Shown here piece after piece: positions 39,588-48,944 of a stretch of DNA of 64,000 bases (its first letter is position 1; the number at the start of each line of letters is the position of its first letter). A model generated the notes under the pieces. That model did no database searches and was not told the origin of the DNA. It saw nothing but the letters and a program-made list of their open reading frames with translations. The stretch lies in NCBI GenBank assembly GCA_905372095.1, contig CAJPNK010000001.1, positions 62,001-126,000 of the forward strand. The letters run 5' to 3'. Position numbers and translations under genes: made by a program. This stretch comes from Candidatus Saccharimonadota bacterium (lineage in GTDB: Bacteria > Patescibacteriota > Saccharimonadia > Saccharimonadales > Saccharimonadaceae).

Positions 39588-40039
39588 TCACTGTTGTCGC
39601 CGTTGGTAAAAAGCATGAGGATTGGGTATACGACGGCATCAAACGCTACCAAACGCGCTGCAAGCAGCCTTGGAGTTTTGAGTGGCAATTGATACCGCAT
39701 AGCAAGCTAGATGGCCAGCAGGCCCGCCAAGAGGAGTCTGAGCGAATTTTAGCGCGTTTACACCCCCAAGATTTCATAATTCTGCTCGACGAGCACGGTC
39801 AGACGTTTGACTCGCCTGCCCTATCGTGCCAGCTAAACGAGCTCTTTGTGCAAGGTAAAAATATCACGATAGTTATCGGCGGCGCCTTTGGTGTCAGTGC
39901 AGCACTGACACAGCGTGCTAACCTGGTTTGGTCACTGTCGCCATTAGTCTTTCCACATCAGTTAGTGCGACTGATCCTCGCCGAGCAGCTATACCGAGCG
40001 CAAGAGATTGCTCGCGGCGGCAAATATCATCACCAGTAG
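39584..40039 (+). CDS. rlmH: 23S rRNA pseudouridine-1915 N3-methyltransferase
   Basis: SPOUT methyltransferase acting on helix 69 of the 70S ribosome. 151 aa. MITVVAVGKKHEDWVYDGI, DFIILLDEHGQTFDSPALS, the SAM-binding knot ITIVIGGAFGVSAAL, WSLSPLVFPHQLVRLILAEQLYRAQEI and the end GGKYHHQ are standard. It is co-translated with the HIT gene. Confidence 0.96.
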   Translation: MITVVAVGKKHEDWVYDGIKRYQTRCKQPWSFEWQLIPHSKLDGQQARQEESERILARLHPQDFIILLDEHGQTFDSPALSCQLNELFVQGKNITIVIGGAFGVSAALTQRANLVWSLSPLVFPHQLVRLILAEQLYRAQEIARGGKYHHQ

Positions 40040-40137
40040 ATGGCCAACCTGCGCGCTAAAACCTAGCGGTAATCTGTTTATGAACCGTCCGAACACTGCC
40101 TCAGACTAAATTATAATCTTATTTTTATGACATACTA

Positions 40138-40166
40138 TTGACTTTTTATCATACTTGTGCTATATT
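40138..40166 (+). promoter_or_regulatory. Promoter TTGACT-17-TATATT
   Basis: A good -35, 17-nt spacer and TATATT, about 27 nt before the ATG at 40193. Its spacer resembles those of the promoters at 1917-1945 and 58639-58667. Confidence 0.7.
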
Positions 40167-40192
40167 TGTAGGCATAATACCTTAAAATAAAC

Positions 40193-40552
40193 ATGATTAT
40201 GACACATTTAACCTACATCATTAACGCTTTATTCGCCGCACTCAGTCTGCTAATAGCTAGCGGCGTTGCTGTCCACGACGGGCATTTCGGGCATGCAATT
40301 GATATCAGTTTGACGCATGATCATTCCATGCAAAAGCTCAGCTCGCAAGATTTGCGAACTATCAACGAGTCGCGAATGCAGCACACTCATTCCGAGCATA
40401 ATCTCTCGGAAGGCATGCTCAGCAATAGTTTTCGCTACCAATCGCCTAGTATTTCGCCAGATCGCCGTCATCATCACAAAAACATTTTAGCCTTATTAGA
40501 AGAAGGCGGTCGGCACGCTTTTGATAACACGAACTTACCAGTTATCGACTAG
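40193..40552 (+). CDS. Small His-rich exported or membrane protein
   Basis: 119 aa. The N-terminal hydrophobic helix LTYIINALFAALSLLIASGVAV can serve as an uncleaved anchor or signal. The rest has many histidines (HDGHFGHAID, LTHDHSMQ, MQHTHSEHN, RRHHHKN), suggesting metal binding outside the membrane. No family is recognised. It stands alone, convergent with valS. Confidence 0.6.
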   Translation: MIMTHLTYIINALFAALSLLIASGVAVHDGHFGHAIDISLTHDHSMQKLSSQDLRTINESRMQHTHSEHNLSEGMLSNSFRYQSPSISPDRRHHHKNILALLEEGGRHAFDNTNLPVID

Positions 40553-40555
40553 CTT

Positions 40556-43111
40556 TTACTTATTCGACACAACTTGTAGCTCGTTCTGTAGCCGGGTAAT
40601 TAGTTCTTGTTTCTCACGGAGTGTCTTGCGCGACTCCTCGACCAGAGCCGCTGGAGCTTTGGCTACATAGTTATCGTTTGCCAAGCGCGCCTCAAGCGTC
40701 CGGATATGCTGGCGTTCTTCGGCTAAACGTTTCTCGAGGTTAGCTTGATGCTCGTAAAGTGTTTCGTCGTCAATATCTAGCCAAACGTCTCGCCCGCTAG
40801 CAGCCAAGCGCAATCCCCTAGCCTGGTCAACATGTTCTACAGAGGTAACGCGCGCTAGCTTCTTGACAAGTTCGATATTATCAGCCACCAGCGAATCGTC
40901 CATGTACAACAGACCATAGCGTTTATTGCCCGGCAGTTCGCTAACTACGTAGCGTGCTTCTGATACTAAATCTTTCAAGCGGCCGAATGCAGCAGCAGCG
41001 ATATCGTCGTACTCTAGGCGGTCTGGTATAGTTTCGCTAGCCAAGATCGTATCGTGCCACGGCAAAGCCTGCCAAATTGTTTCGGTCAAGAACGGCGCAA
41101 ATGGGTGCGTTAACCGCAAAATTGTGTCTAAAACATACGCGTTCATGTCGATATTTTGCTCAACTTTGCTAGCCTCGATATACCAATCGGCTACGTCATC
41201 CCAAACGGTGTGATAAATCGTCTCGCCAGCCTCAGCGAAATGATAGGTCGCAATCTGCCGATCTAGCGACTGTGCTGCCTCGTCTAGTTGGCGAGCAATC
41301 CAATGATCGGCTAGCGATTGCAGTTGCGGACTAGCTGCTGGCGTGCGGTCGCCAACCAAATTTTCAGTATAGCGAGCAATATTCCACAGCTTATTGCAGA
41401 AATTGCGGGCTGCTACCACCTTGCCAGTATTAAACGCTTGCGGCTGGGCAGCACTGCGGCTAGCAATAATACCCATACGTAGCGCATCCGAGCCATATTT
41501 CGCCACTGTCTCCATCGGATTGATGACATTGCCCTTGCTTTTGCTCATCTTGATACCCTTTTCATCAAGCACTAAACCATGCAAGTACACATGCCTGAAC
41601 GGCACCTGGCCAGTCCGATACAAGCCTAGCATAATCATCCGCGCTACCCACGCAAACAAAATATCGCCTGCTGTCTCCATGACGGTATTCGGGTAATACT
41701 TGGCTAGCTTGCCAGCGTCCAAATAATCGGTAGTAATATACGGCCACTGGCCGCTGCTGAACCAAGTATCAAGCGTATCCTCCTCGCGGCGATACGTTGT
41801 ACCATCTACAACGATTTCTTTCTTATCGACTTCGGTGCTGTAGCGCCAATCGTCTAGATTGGTCTTGGACTGAAACATTGGAATCGGAATGCCCCACGGT
41901 ATCTGGCGGCTGATATTCCAATCTTTGATACCTTTGAGGTATTTAATGACAACATCGCCTTTATTTCCAGGGGTAAACGTCACTTCCTTGCGCTCAATCG
42001 CCGCGATAGCGTTATCGGCCAATTGGCGCATTTTGACGAACCATTGCTCTTTGGCAAGCGGCTCGATGACCGAACCGCATTTGTAACAATGTCCAACCTG
42101 GTGCTCGATATCTTTTTCGCCGCGCAGCAATTCGTCTATTTCGAGCGCTGCTAAAACGCGTTTGCGAGCTTCTAGCGCCGTCATACCAACAAATTGACCC
42201 GGCACATTGATCATTTTGCCATCGAAATCAATTACCTGGACTAACTCCAAATTGTGGCGCTTGCCTACTTCGAAATCATTCGGATCGTGTGCTGGTGTAA
42301 TTTTCACCATACCAGTACCATAAGCTGGATCGACATAATCGTCAGCGATGATGGGAATTTCGCGCTTGACAATCGGCAGCAGCGCTTTGCAGCCGACAAG
42401 GTCTTTGTAGCGCTCGTCGTTTGGATTGACCGCTACGGCTACGTCGCCAAACATCGTCTCGGGACGCGTCGTAGCGATAACGATTTCGCCGACTTTATCG
42501 ATTAGCGGATAAGCGATTTCCCACAACTTCCCTTTTTCATTCTTGTGAACAACCTCGTAGTCCGAAAAACTCGTCTGATGCTGCGTACAGTAATTAACGA
42601 TACGTTCGCCCCTATAAATATAGCCGTCCTGCCACATCTTCTCAAAAGTATCGTAGACAGTTTTGATAACTTTATCGTCGAGCGTGAATACCAAATCGTC
42701 CCAATCAGCGCCCACGCCAATCGCCCGCAGTTGTAATTCCATATCGCCGCGGCGTTTAGCTACGAAATCCCATACCTGCGCGTATAATTCTTCGCGATTG
42801 AAGTCAAAGCGCGTCTGGCCGTGCTTTTCTAGCTCGCGCTCGTAAACTACCCAAGTTTCAAAGCCAGCATGGTCAGCCCCCGGTACATATACAGCATCAT
42901 AGCCTTGCATACGGTGATAACGTACTAAAATATCTTGAATTGCCGACCCTAAAGCGTGCCCGACATGCAAATTGCCGTTAGCATTTGGCGGCGGCATCAC
43001 AATCGCGTACGGCTGGCCCTGCCCTTTCGGTTTAAATACGCCAGATTCTTCCCACAAGGCGTAAATTGACGGTTCATATTCGTTCGGAGTATAAGTTTTA
43101 GCTAAGCTCAT
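40556..43111 (-). CDS. valS: Valyl-tRNA synthetase
   Basis: 851 aa. HIGH motif NANGNLHVGHALGSAIQDI, then the editing domain CP1 (IATTRPETMFGDVAVAVNPND, YGTGMVKITPAHDPNDFEVG), a zinc-like CYKCGSVIEP site, NISRQIPWGIPIP, KMSKS motif GIKMSKSKGNVINP, anticodon-binding domain and a C-terminal coiled coil (NLEKRLAEERQHIRTLEARLA). The DADPQ-type editing residues appear intact. A TTTCACGTGAAA palindrome lies just before the start. Confidence 0.97.
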   Translation of the reverse strand: MSLAKTYTPNEYEPSIYALWEESGVFKPKGQGQPYAIVMPPPNANGNLHVGHALGSAIQDILVRYHRMQGYDAVYVPGADHAGFETWVVYERELEKHGQTRFDFNREELYAQVWDFVAKRRGDMELQLRAIGVGADWDDLVFTLDDKVIKTVYDTFEKMWQDGYIYRGERIVNYCTQHQTSFSDYEVVHKNEKGKLWEIAYPLIDKVGEIVIATTRPETMFGDVAVAVNPNDERYKDLVGCKALLPIVKREIPIIADDYVDPAYGTGMVKITPAHDPNDFEVGKRHNLELVQVIDFDGKMINVPGQFVGMTALEARKRVLAALEIDELLRGEKDIEHQVGHCYKCGSVIEPLAKEQWFVKMRQLADNAIAAIERKEVTFTPGNKGDVVIKYLKGIKDWNISRQIPWGIPIPMFQSKTNLDDWRYSTEVDKKEIVVDGTTYRREEDTLDTWFSSGQWPYITTDYLDAGKLAKYYPNTVMETAGDILFAWVARMIMLGLYRTGQVPFRHVYLHGLVLDEKGIKMSKSKGNVINPMETVAKYGSDALRMGIIASRSAAQPQAFNTGKVVAARNFCNKLWNIARYTENLVGDRTPAASPQLQSLADHWIARQLDEAAQSLDRQIATYHFAEAGETIYHTVWDDVADWYIEASKVEQNIDMNAYVLDTILRLTHPFAPFLTETIWQALPWHDTILASETIPDRLEYDDIAAAAFGRLKDLVSEARYVVSELPGNKRYGLLYMDDSLVADNIELVKKLARVTSVEHVDQARGLRLAASGRDVWLDIDDETLYEHQANLEKRLAEERQHIRTLEARLANDNYVAKAPAALVEESRKTLREKQELITRLQNELQVVSNK

Positions 43112-43126
43112 TTCATTCTCGATTCA

Positions 43127-43138
43127 TTTCACGTGAAA
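43127..43138. promoter_or_regulatory. parS-like palindrome TTTCACGTGAAA
   Basis: A perfect 12-bp palindrome equal to the core of the ParB-binding parS site (TGTTTCACGTGAAACA); the two outermost pairs do not match. A second CCACGTG lies at 43206-43212. It may be chance. Confidence 0.35.
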
Positions 43139-43257
43139 ATTAGCAAAATAACCAAGCATAGCAATTCCACAGTTTGCTATTCCTCACCTCTTGCTGTTTT
43201 TTATTCCACGTGTTTGTGTTCTATCCTATTATAGCACAAACGATGTATACTAAACAT

Positions 43258-44244
43258 ATGATTGATACAATACTATGCGACGAAAAAGCTGCCTGGGACA
43301 AGATTGTTGCTAAGTTTGGCGGGCACCCGCTGCAGCTCTGGGGATGGGGAGAAGTAAAAGCGGCGCACAATTGGCGTGTTCAGCGAATTACTATAGTTGA
43401 CGGCAACGAAACAATTGGCGCTGCGCAAATATTACTAAGAAACCTGCCTAAACCGCTTAATCAATTATGCTACATTCCGCGCGGGCCAGTTTACAAACAA
43501 GACAGGGAAGACGATGTTTTGGCGGCAATTGTTAATTACGTTAAGCATAAGCTGCCATGCGCTGCGCTAACTATCGAGCCAGATACTGAACATCCGCTCC
43601 GCGCCAAAGGTTGGCGCCAATCGCCAAACAATATTCTGCTATCGCGTACTTTGATTTTGGATTTGACTCATACAACCGACGAACTATTGGCCGCGATGAC
43701 CAAAAAAACCCGCCAGTATATCCGTAAATCTGGCCGGGCTGGACTTGATATCAAACCGGTAAAAACGCGCCAAGGCATCGCTGCTTGCCTCGAAATTTAC
43801 CGCCAAACTGCTAAACGCGCTAAATTCGCTCTGCACGACGACCAGTACTATTACGATATTCATGACAAACTAGGGGAGAACTCGCAGATTTTTGCTGCTT
43901 ACGAAGACAATCGCCCGATATCATTTCTTTGGCTGGCGACTAGCCGCGAAACTTCATTCGAGCTATACGGCGGTATGAACGATCGCGGCCAAGCCTTGCG
44001 CGCTAACTACGCGCTAAAATGGCACGCTATCGCCGAATGTAAGCGGCAGGGAATTAAGCGCTACGACATGAACGGCCTGCTCAACGACGGCGTTAGCAAC
44101 TTCAAACGCGGCTTCGCTAGCCATGAGAATAAATTAGCTGGTACTTATGATTATCCAATGAGTCAATTATACCCAGTTTGGCGGTATGGGTTACCGCTAG
44201 CTAAAAGAGCTATCCGCAGCACCAAAAAATTACTTGGTAAATAA
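43258..44244 (+). CDS. FemAB-like peptidoglycan bridge aminoacyltransferase (copy 1)
   Basis: 328 aa from the ATG at 43258, 6 nt after TATACT (an ATG at 43243 lies in the promoter). It follows the FemX/FemAB (GNAT-like) pattern: PLQLWGWGEVKAAHNWRVQRI, LNQLCYIPRGPVY, LLAAMTKKTRQYIRKSGRAGLDIK, then DNRPISFLWLATSRETSFELYGGMNDRG and KRYDMNGLLNDGVSNFKRGFA. Family members add amino acids from aminoacyl-tRNA to the lipid II stem peptide. The amino acid is unknown. A related gene lies at 47294. Confidence 0.9.
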   Translation: MIDTILCDEKAAWDKIVAKFGGHPLQLWGWGEVKAAHNWRVQRITIVDGNETIGAAQILLRNLPKPLNQLCYIPRGPVYKQDREDDVLAAIVNYVKHKLPCAALTIEPDTEHPLRAKGWRQSPNNILLSRTLILDLTHTTDELLAAMTKKTRQYIRKSGRAGLDIKPVKTRQGIAACLEIYRQTAKRAKFALHDDQYYYDIHDKLGENSQIFAAYEDNRPISFLWLATSRETSFELYGGMNDRGQALRANYALKWHAIAECKRQGIKRYDMNGLLNDGVSNFKRGFASHENKLAGTYDYPMSQLYPVWRYGLPLAKRAIRSTKKLLGK

Positions 44245-44823
44245 CCGATCTATATCAACAGCCCCGCGGCGAAATATAATGATATTTGCATGCTCATCGA
44301 GGCCGATAATAGTTGACGGCTGATTATTAGTTATAGTGCCGCCATCGACATAAAAATCAACATTATCGCCAAAATAGACTTTAGCTTCAGCGATTGTTGA
44401 TGAAATTGGCCGGTCTGGCAGATTAGCGCTAGTAGTCATCAGCGGGCCAGTCCGCGCCAAAAGCCGCGACAGCGAAGGGTCGTCGGGAATGCGCACAGCT
44501 AAGTTATCTCGCGTTTGTTTGAGATAAGTAGCAACATTATCGGCATTAACAACCACGCTGATTTGGCCGGGCCAAAACTTAGCTGCTAATGATAACTGAT
44601 TAGAGTCTAGCCCTAATTTCGCCAAATCATTAATTGAACTAGCGATTAGCGTTCCTGGTTGGCTAGCGCGCTTCTTGGTGTCGTACATTTTTTGGATCGC
44701 TGCTGGATCAGCGGCCCGTGCTACAAGACCATAAACTGTATCAGTAGGCAGTACGCCAATACCGCCGCCATTCAAAATATCGATCAATCCATCATTATCA
44801 ACAGAGTTAAATAGTTGTGGCAT
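44230..44823 (-). CDS. tsaC: L-threonylcarbamoyladenylate synthase (YrdC/Sua5 domain)
   Basis: First step of t6A37 tRNA modification. 197 aa. VLPTDTVYGLVARAADPAAIQKMYDTKKR carries the nucleotide-binding residues, followed by LAAKFWPGQISVVV, DNLAVRIPDDPSLSRLL and GPLMTTSANLPDRPIS. It starts directly after the tsaD stop, so the two act in one unit for t6A. Confidence 0.95.
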   Translation of the reverse strand: MPQLFNSVDNDGLIDILNGGGIGVLPTDTVYGLVARAADPAAIQKMYDTKKRASQPGTLIASSINDLAKLGLDSNQLSLAAKFWPGQISVVVNADNVATYLKQTRDNLAVRIPDDPSLSRLLARTGPLMTTSANLPDRPISSTIAEAKVYFGDNVDFYVDGGTITNNQPSTIIGLDEHANIIIFRRGAVDIDRLFTK

Positions 44824-45921
44824 TTACAACACTCCGGCATTGTTCCAGGCGGTTTTGGCCATTGACAGGCTAGGAACCACCTCGAGAGTGTATGGATCGG
44901 CTGGAGTACTCAGTCGAGCTTGCTGGTAGCCTAATGCCGCAATCATTGCCGCATTATCAGTACACAGCTGAATCGGCGCGTACTCAATGTTAATCGGTAG
45001 TTTCTGGCGCAGTTGGCGGCGCAGTTCTTGATTGGCAGCCACGCCGCCAGCAATCACTACCGATTGCGGCTGAAAGTCCTGAAAAGCGCGCAAGGTACGC
45101 TCAACTAGCGTCTCGACGGCTACTTTCTGGAAACTAGCTGCAAAATCGTGCTGCTGCGAGCTCGTGACAAGCCCTGGGAGCTCGTGCGATGGAAAAGTGA
45201 AGTCTTTGCCCACTTCGCGCTGCACGGCCCTTAGAACGGCTGTCTTGAGGCCTGAGAACGAAAAATTGTACGGATTATCGAGCTTAGCTTTGGGTAAATG
45301 GTATTTATCAGGATTACCCGACTCAGCCGCGCGCGCAATCGACGGGCCGCCAGGGTAGGGCAAGCCGAGAATTTTGGCCACCTTGTCAAAAGCTTCGCCG
45401 ACAGCGTCGTCTTGAGTTTGTCCCAGCAGCTGATAGTCGCCGTGGCCGCGAAAAAGTACAAGCTGCGTATGTCCGCCCGAGACAATCAAGGCCAAAAGGG
45501 GAAAGCGCGGCTGAGATTTTGGCAAGGCAAACTGAACAGGCCCGGGCGCTTGCTCGGTAATAAAATTGGCGTAGACATGTCCCTCGACGTGATGCACCGG
45601 GTAGAGCGGTTTACTATGCAAAATCGCCAGCGTTCGCGCCGCCAGTGAACCAACCAGCAGCGAACCAATTAAACCTGGCGCGTAGGTCACGGCGATAGCG
45701 TCAATGTCGTCCCAAGTGCAGTTCGCTTGAGCGAGAGCTTCGTCGACGACTGGGCCGATGGCCTCGATATGGCTGCGCGCCGCGATTTCGGGCACCACGC
45801 CGCCAAAATGCGCGTGAATATCAATTTGCGATTGCACCACATTTGACAACATCCGAAAACCGTCCTCAACTACGGCTGCCGCGGTTTCATCGCAGCTTGA
45901 TTCAATTCCCAAAACCTTCAT
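44824..45921 (-). CDS. tsaD: tRNA N6-adenosine threonylcarbamoyltransferase
   Basis: Transfers threonylcarbamoyl to A37. 365 aa. VLGIESSCDETAAAVVEDG opens the ASKHA fold. Metal-binding His pair VEIAARSHIE-like (here VPEIAARSHIEAIGP), VTYAPGLIGSLLVG, HHVEGHVYANFI, LIVSGGHTQLVLF, and SFSGLKTAVLRA all match. The start follows TACAAT by 7 nt. Partner tsaC is adjacent; tsaB/tsaE are not in the window. Confidence 0.97.
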   Translation of the reverse strand: MKVLGIESSCDETAAAVVEDGFRMLSNVVQSQIDIHAHFGGVVPEIAARSHIEAIGPVVDEALAQANCTWDDIDAIAVTYAPGLIGSLLVGSLAARTLAILHSKPLYPVHHVEGHVYANFITEQAPGPVQFALPKSQPRFPLLALIVSGGHTQLVLFRGHGDYQLLGQTQDDAVGEAFDKVAKILGLPYPGGPSIARAAESGNPDKYHLPKAKLDNPYNFSFSGLKTAVLRAVQREVGKDFTFPSHELPGLVTSSQQHDFAASFQKVAVETLVERTLRAFQDFQPQSVVIAGGVAANQELRRQLRQKLPINIEYAPIQLCTDNAAMIAALGYQQARLSTPADPYTLEVVPSLSMAKTAWNNAGVL

Positions 45922-45967
45922 CTACTTAATTGTACCACCGCCAAGAGGTCGATGCTATAATATCGTT

Positions 45968-47260
45968 ATGAATTCACTCAAGAAAACTTTGAAAAAGGCC
46001 ATTCCCGCTAGTTTATACCAATCAATCGAGCCAACTTATCACCTATTGACAGCTACTGCCGCTGCCACCAAAGCTGGTTATCCAGCGCACAATATGCGCG
46101 TCATCGGCGTGACTGGCACCAATGGCAAAACCTCGACCTGCTTCATGATCCACAAAATGCTAACTGAAGCTGGCCTCAAAGCAGGCCTAATGACTACCGT
46201 CGCTTATGGCGCAGGTAACGATATCACGCCGCAGGTAGCCCACATGACCACTGTTTCGGCGCCATTGCTGCAGAAGCGGTTAGCAGAGTTCAAGAAGCAA
46301 AATGTCGAATGGGTAGTTTTGGAGGTGACCAGCCACGCGCTAGCGCAACACCGTACTTTTGGCGTGCCGATCGAGATTGCTGTCATGACTAACGTTACGC
46401 ACGAACACCTCGACTATCACAGAACTTTTGAGCGCTATTTAGCTGCTAAGACCAAACTATTTAAACTAGCCAGCCGCGTCGGTATCATTAACGCCGACGA
46501 CCCGTCTGCTGAAACTTTTCGCCAGGCCGTCAAACAATCGGTCAGCTACGGCCTCAAATCTGGCGATTGGCGGGCGCAAGATATCAATTTGAGCGCCCAC
46601 GGCAGTGATTACACAGCGTTAATTGATAGCGATTCTTACCACATTCACGTCAATATTCCCGGCGAATTCAATGTTTATAATAGCCTAGCGGCGGCAGCCG
46701 TTGGCCGCGAGGTTGGCTTGACCAAAACCCAAATTGAACAGGGAATTGCCGCTTTAGCGGGCGTAGAAGGCCGCATGACAGTGGTCGACGCTGGACAGCC
46801 ATTCTCGGCGATTGTTGATTTCGCGCACACGCCAGACTCGTTCGAACGATTGTTGAATGATGTTAGAAATACAACAAAAGGCAAGCTAGTGGTATTGTTC
46901 GGCTCGGCTGGCCGCCGCGACGAAGCTAAACGCGCCATTCAGGGCGAAATCGCTGGCAAATACGCCGATGAGATTGTCTTAACCGAGGAAGACGATCGCG
47001 ATATCGATGGCAATGCCATACTATCGCAAATCGCCTCGGGCGCTGAAAAAGCTGGCAAAAAACGCGAGGAAAATCTCTTCCTAGTACCAGACCGCACTGC
47101 GGCCATTAATTTCGCTGTCTCGCGAGTATCTGGCTCGAAAGATACTGTTATATTCCTAGGTAAAGGACACGAAAAAACTATTGAACGCGCTGACGGAGCT
47201 CACCTTTGGAACGAAATCGAGACAGTGCGGCAAGCAATTTTGAATATTAAAGCTAAGTAG
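45968..47260 (+). CDS. murE: MurE-type Mur ligase with short N-terminus
   Basis: 430 aa. Adds the third residue of the peptidoglycan stem peptide. The ATP-binding GVTGTNGKTS is at about residue 50 rather than 110, so most of the usual UDP-binding N-terminal domain is missing. VLEVTSHALAQHRTFGV, TNVTHEHLDYHRTFERYLAAK, NIPGEFNVYNSLAAAA and DFAHTPDSFERLL identify MurE. The substrate-selecting loop (DNPR for DAP) reads EEDDRDIDG, so the amino acid is not predictable. The ATG is 6 nt after TATAAT. It lies between two FemAB-like genes. Confidence 0.92.
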   Translation: MNSLKKTLKKAIPASLYQSIEPTYHLLTATAAATKAGYPAHNMRVIGVTGTNGKTSTCFMIHKMLTEAGLKAGLMTTVAYGAGNDITPQVAHMTTVSAPLLQKRLAEFKKQNVEWVVLEVTSHALAQHRTFGVPIEIAVMTNVTHEHLDYHRTFERYLAAKTKLFKLASRVGIINADDPSAETFRQAVKQSVSYGLKSGDWRAQDINLSAHGSDYTALIDSDSYHIHVNIPGEFNVYNSLAAAAVGREVGLTKTQIEQGIAALAGVEGRMTVVDAGQPFSAIVDFAHTPDSFERLLNDVRNTTKGKLVVLFGSAGRRDEAKRAIQGEIAGKYADEIVLTEEDDRDIDGNAILSQIASGAEKAGKKREENLFLVPDRTAAINFAVSRVSGSKDTVIFLGKGHEKTIERADGAHLWNEIETVRQAILNIKAK

Positions 47261-47293
47261 CGACGATTAGGGCTGAGAATGCTTCTAAGCGGC

Positions 47294-48325
47294 CTAATAG
47301 TATGACTCATGATGCCGGGCGAAGTATAATCGGCGCACTAATCGTTCGATATATTTGCTCCAAAGCCGCGACTTAATAGGCGAAACTGGAATCTCGAAAG
47401 CGCCAATATAGTCGGTGATATGCTTATTGAAGCTAGTTTTGAAGCGCCCCAGGCCGTAGCGCGGATGATTCGGGTTGCTCATTTCATCGGAAGCTGGCGT
47501 ACCGCAGAGGTCGTGTTCGAGCGAGCCGCGCTCTTTAGCCCATTTGATTACTTCCCATTGCAGGCGGTGGCTAGCGCCGTAGGCCGTACGCTTGCGAACC
47601 GAAGCGCCGTCTTTGTATGTGCTTTTGGTACCCAAAATCACCGCGAAGGCGCCAGCTACCAGCTGATCCTGATAATAAGCGAAAAATAGCTGGCCTTGGT
47701 TGGCATCAGCATATCGCTGGTAGAATTCGCGGTAGTATTGCGGCGAACGAATCGTAAAGCCAGCGCCATCGGCCGTTTCTTTGAACAAATCATACATCGC
47801 CTGGCAAGTTTCATCATTGACCGGCACCCGCTCAATAACAACACCGTCGCGATCAGCGCGGCGGATAGCGTGGCGGCCCTTTTGCGGTAAGTCCTTGAGG
47901 ATTGTATCAAGATCGCTATGTAAATCAACCACCACAGTCGAAGTATTGTACTGAATCGGTTGAGTAGGCAACAGTTCAATCATTGAAACGTCAGTACCAC
48001 GCAATAATTCTGGCTCGATTTTGATAGTAAAAACACCTTGCTGGCGAGCAAAATCACGCAATATCGGCACTACCGAGACTAACTCGCTAGCGCTAGCTAC
48101 ACCCGGACCTTTCGGGATATACCACACTTTGCCGAACAGGGGAATATGCTTTTCGATAACACCAATCGCTAACTCGCCGCAGATAATAAAACGCGGCCGC
48201 CAGTTAGCTAGCCGCTTTAAATTTAAAAAGACCGACCCTTGCAGCATATTGCCGCGATCGCTATTGTGAACCACCAGATCGTCCCAGCGGTTGATTTCAT
48301 CATCAGTTGCAAAACGAATAGTCAT
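47294..48325 (-). CDS. FemAB-like peptidoglycan bridge aminoacyltransferase (copy 2)
   Basis: 343 aa. It shares the architecture of the gene at 43258 but the sequence differs: NMLQGSVFLNLKRLANWRPRFI, KVWYIPKGPGV, ILKDLPQKGRHAIRRADRDGVVI, FFAYYQDQLVAGAFAVILG, SLEHDLCGTPASDE and LGRFKTSFNKHITDYIGAFE. Two members suggest a multi-residue or two-site bridge. The ATG is 6 nt after TATACT. Confidence 0.9.
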   Translation of the reverse strand: MTIRFATDDEINRWDDLVVHNSDRGNMLQGSVFLNLKRLANWRPRFIICGELAIGVIEKHIPLFGKVWYIPKGPGVASASELVSVVPILRDFARQQGVFTIKIEPELLRGTDVSMIELLPTQPIQYNTSTVVVDLHSDLDTILKDLPQKGRHAIRRADRDGVVIERVPVNDETCQAMYDLFKETADGAGFTIRSPQYYREFYQRYADANQGQLFFAYYQDQLVAGAFAVILGTKSTYKDGASVRKRTAYGASHRLQWEVIKWAKERGSLEHDLCGTPASDEMSNPNHPRYGLGRFKTSFNKHITDYIGAFEIPVSPIKSRLWSKYIERLVRRLYFARHHESYY

Positions 48326-48336
48326 AACTATAGTAT

Positions 48337-48367
48337 AACACCTCCGAGGAGGGCTTACGGAGGTGTT
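48337..48367 (-). terminator. Hairpin after the 153-aa gene
   Basis: AACACCTCCG and CGGAGGTGTT form a perfect 10-bp stem with an 11-nt loop. There is no T run, and the second arm abuts the -10 box of the FemAB gene downstream, so it could be a terminator or an operator. Confidence 0.5.
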
Positions 48368-48393
48368 GCCACGTGATTAACAGAGAAAATCTA

Positions 48394-48855
48394 TTACGGC
48401 TGCGGGTTTGATAAGAAATCAATCTCTTTAATGACATCAAGCAAAGCCTGAGCGCGGCGAGATTCATCAGCAATATTTTTGGCGGCCTCATGCGCTGGCG
48501 CAATCAAAGTTTTGTCGTCCGTCGAGCGGATCAATAGCAGATAAGTGTCAAATTTTTCTTCGGCAGAGATGTTGAGCTTATCTACCAGCGGTCGAAGCTC
48601 TTTGATGGCTTCGTTCTTGACATTATCAAGATCGTTGTCAACAACTGGCGTAACTGCAGCTGATGTTTTAGCCGGTTTTGACTGTACCACTGGTTCCGGC
48701 TCCGGCGCTGGCTCTGGCGGCAAGTCAGGCAGCGGCGGCAATTGTGCTGCTGGTTGTGCGCTCGTTGCGCTCGCGCCGTTACTTACGCCAGCCAAAACCT
48801 TAGCGAGATCTTGATCATCGCTAATTGGCTGCGTTGTCTGCGGTTTTATATCCAT
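48394..48855 (-). CDS. Hypothetical protein with Pro-rich N-terminus
   Basis: 153 aa. The first half is low-complexity (SNGASATSAQPAAQLPPLPD, PEPAPEPEPV), the second a helical domain (VKNEAIKELRPLVDKLNISA, EEKFDTYLLLIRSTDDKTLI). The helical part resembles small helical-bundle adaptor segments, but no family can be named. A GAGGGTGG SD-like site precedes the ATG. Confidence 0.7.
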   Translation of the reverse strand: MDIKPQTTQPISDDQDLAKVLAGVSNGASATSAQPAAQLPPLPDLPPEPAPEPEPVVQSKPAKTSAAVTPVVDNDLDNVKNEAIKELRPLVDKLNISAEEKFDTYLLLIRSTDDKTLIAPAHEAAKNIADESRRAQALLDVIKEIDFLSNPQP

Positions 48856-48944
48856 GTGCCCACCCTCTTCATTACTTTTATGCTTTATTTAGTATATACT
48901 GTATCATAGTTATAGGAAATATCGCAAGAGAAAGGTGATTTTAC

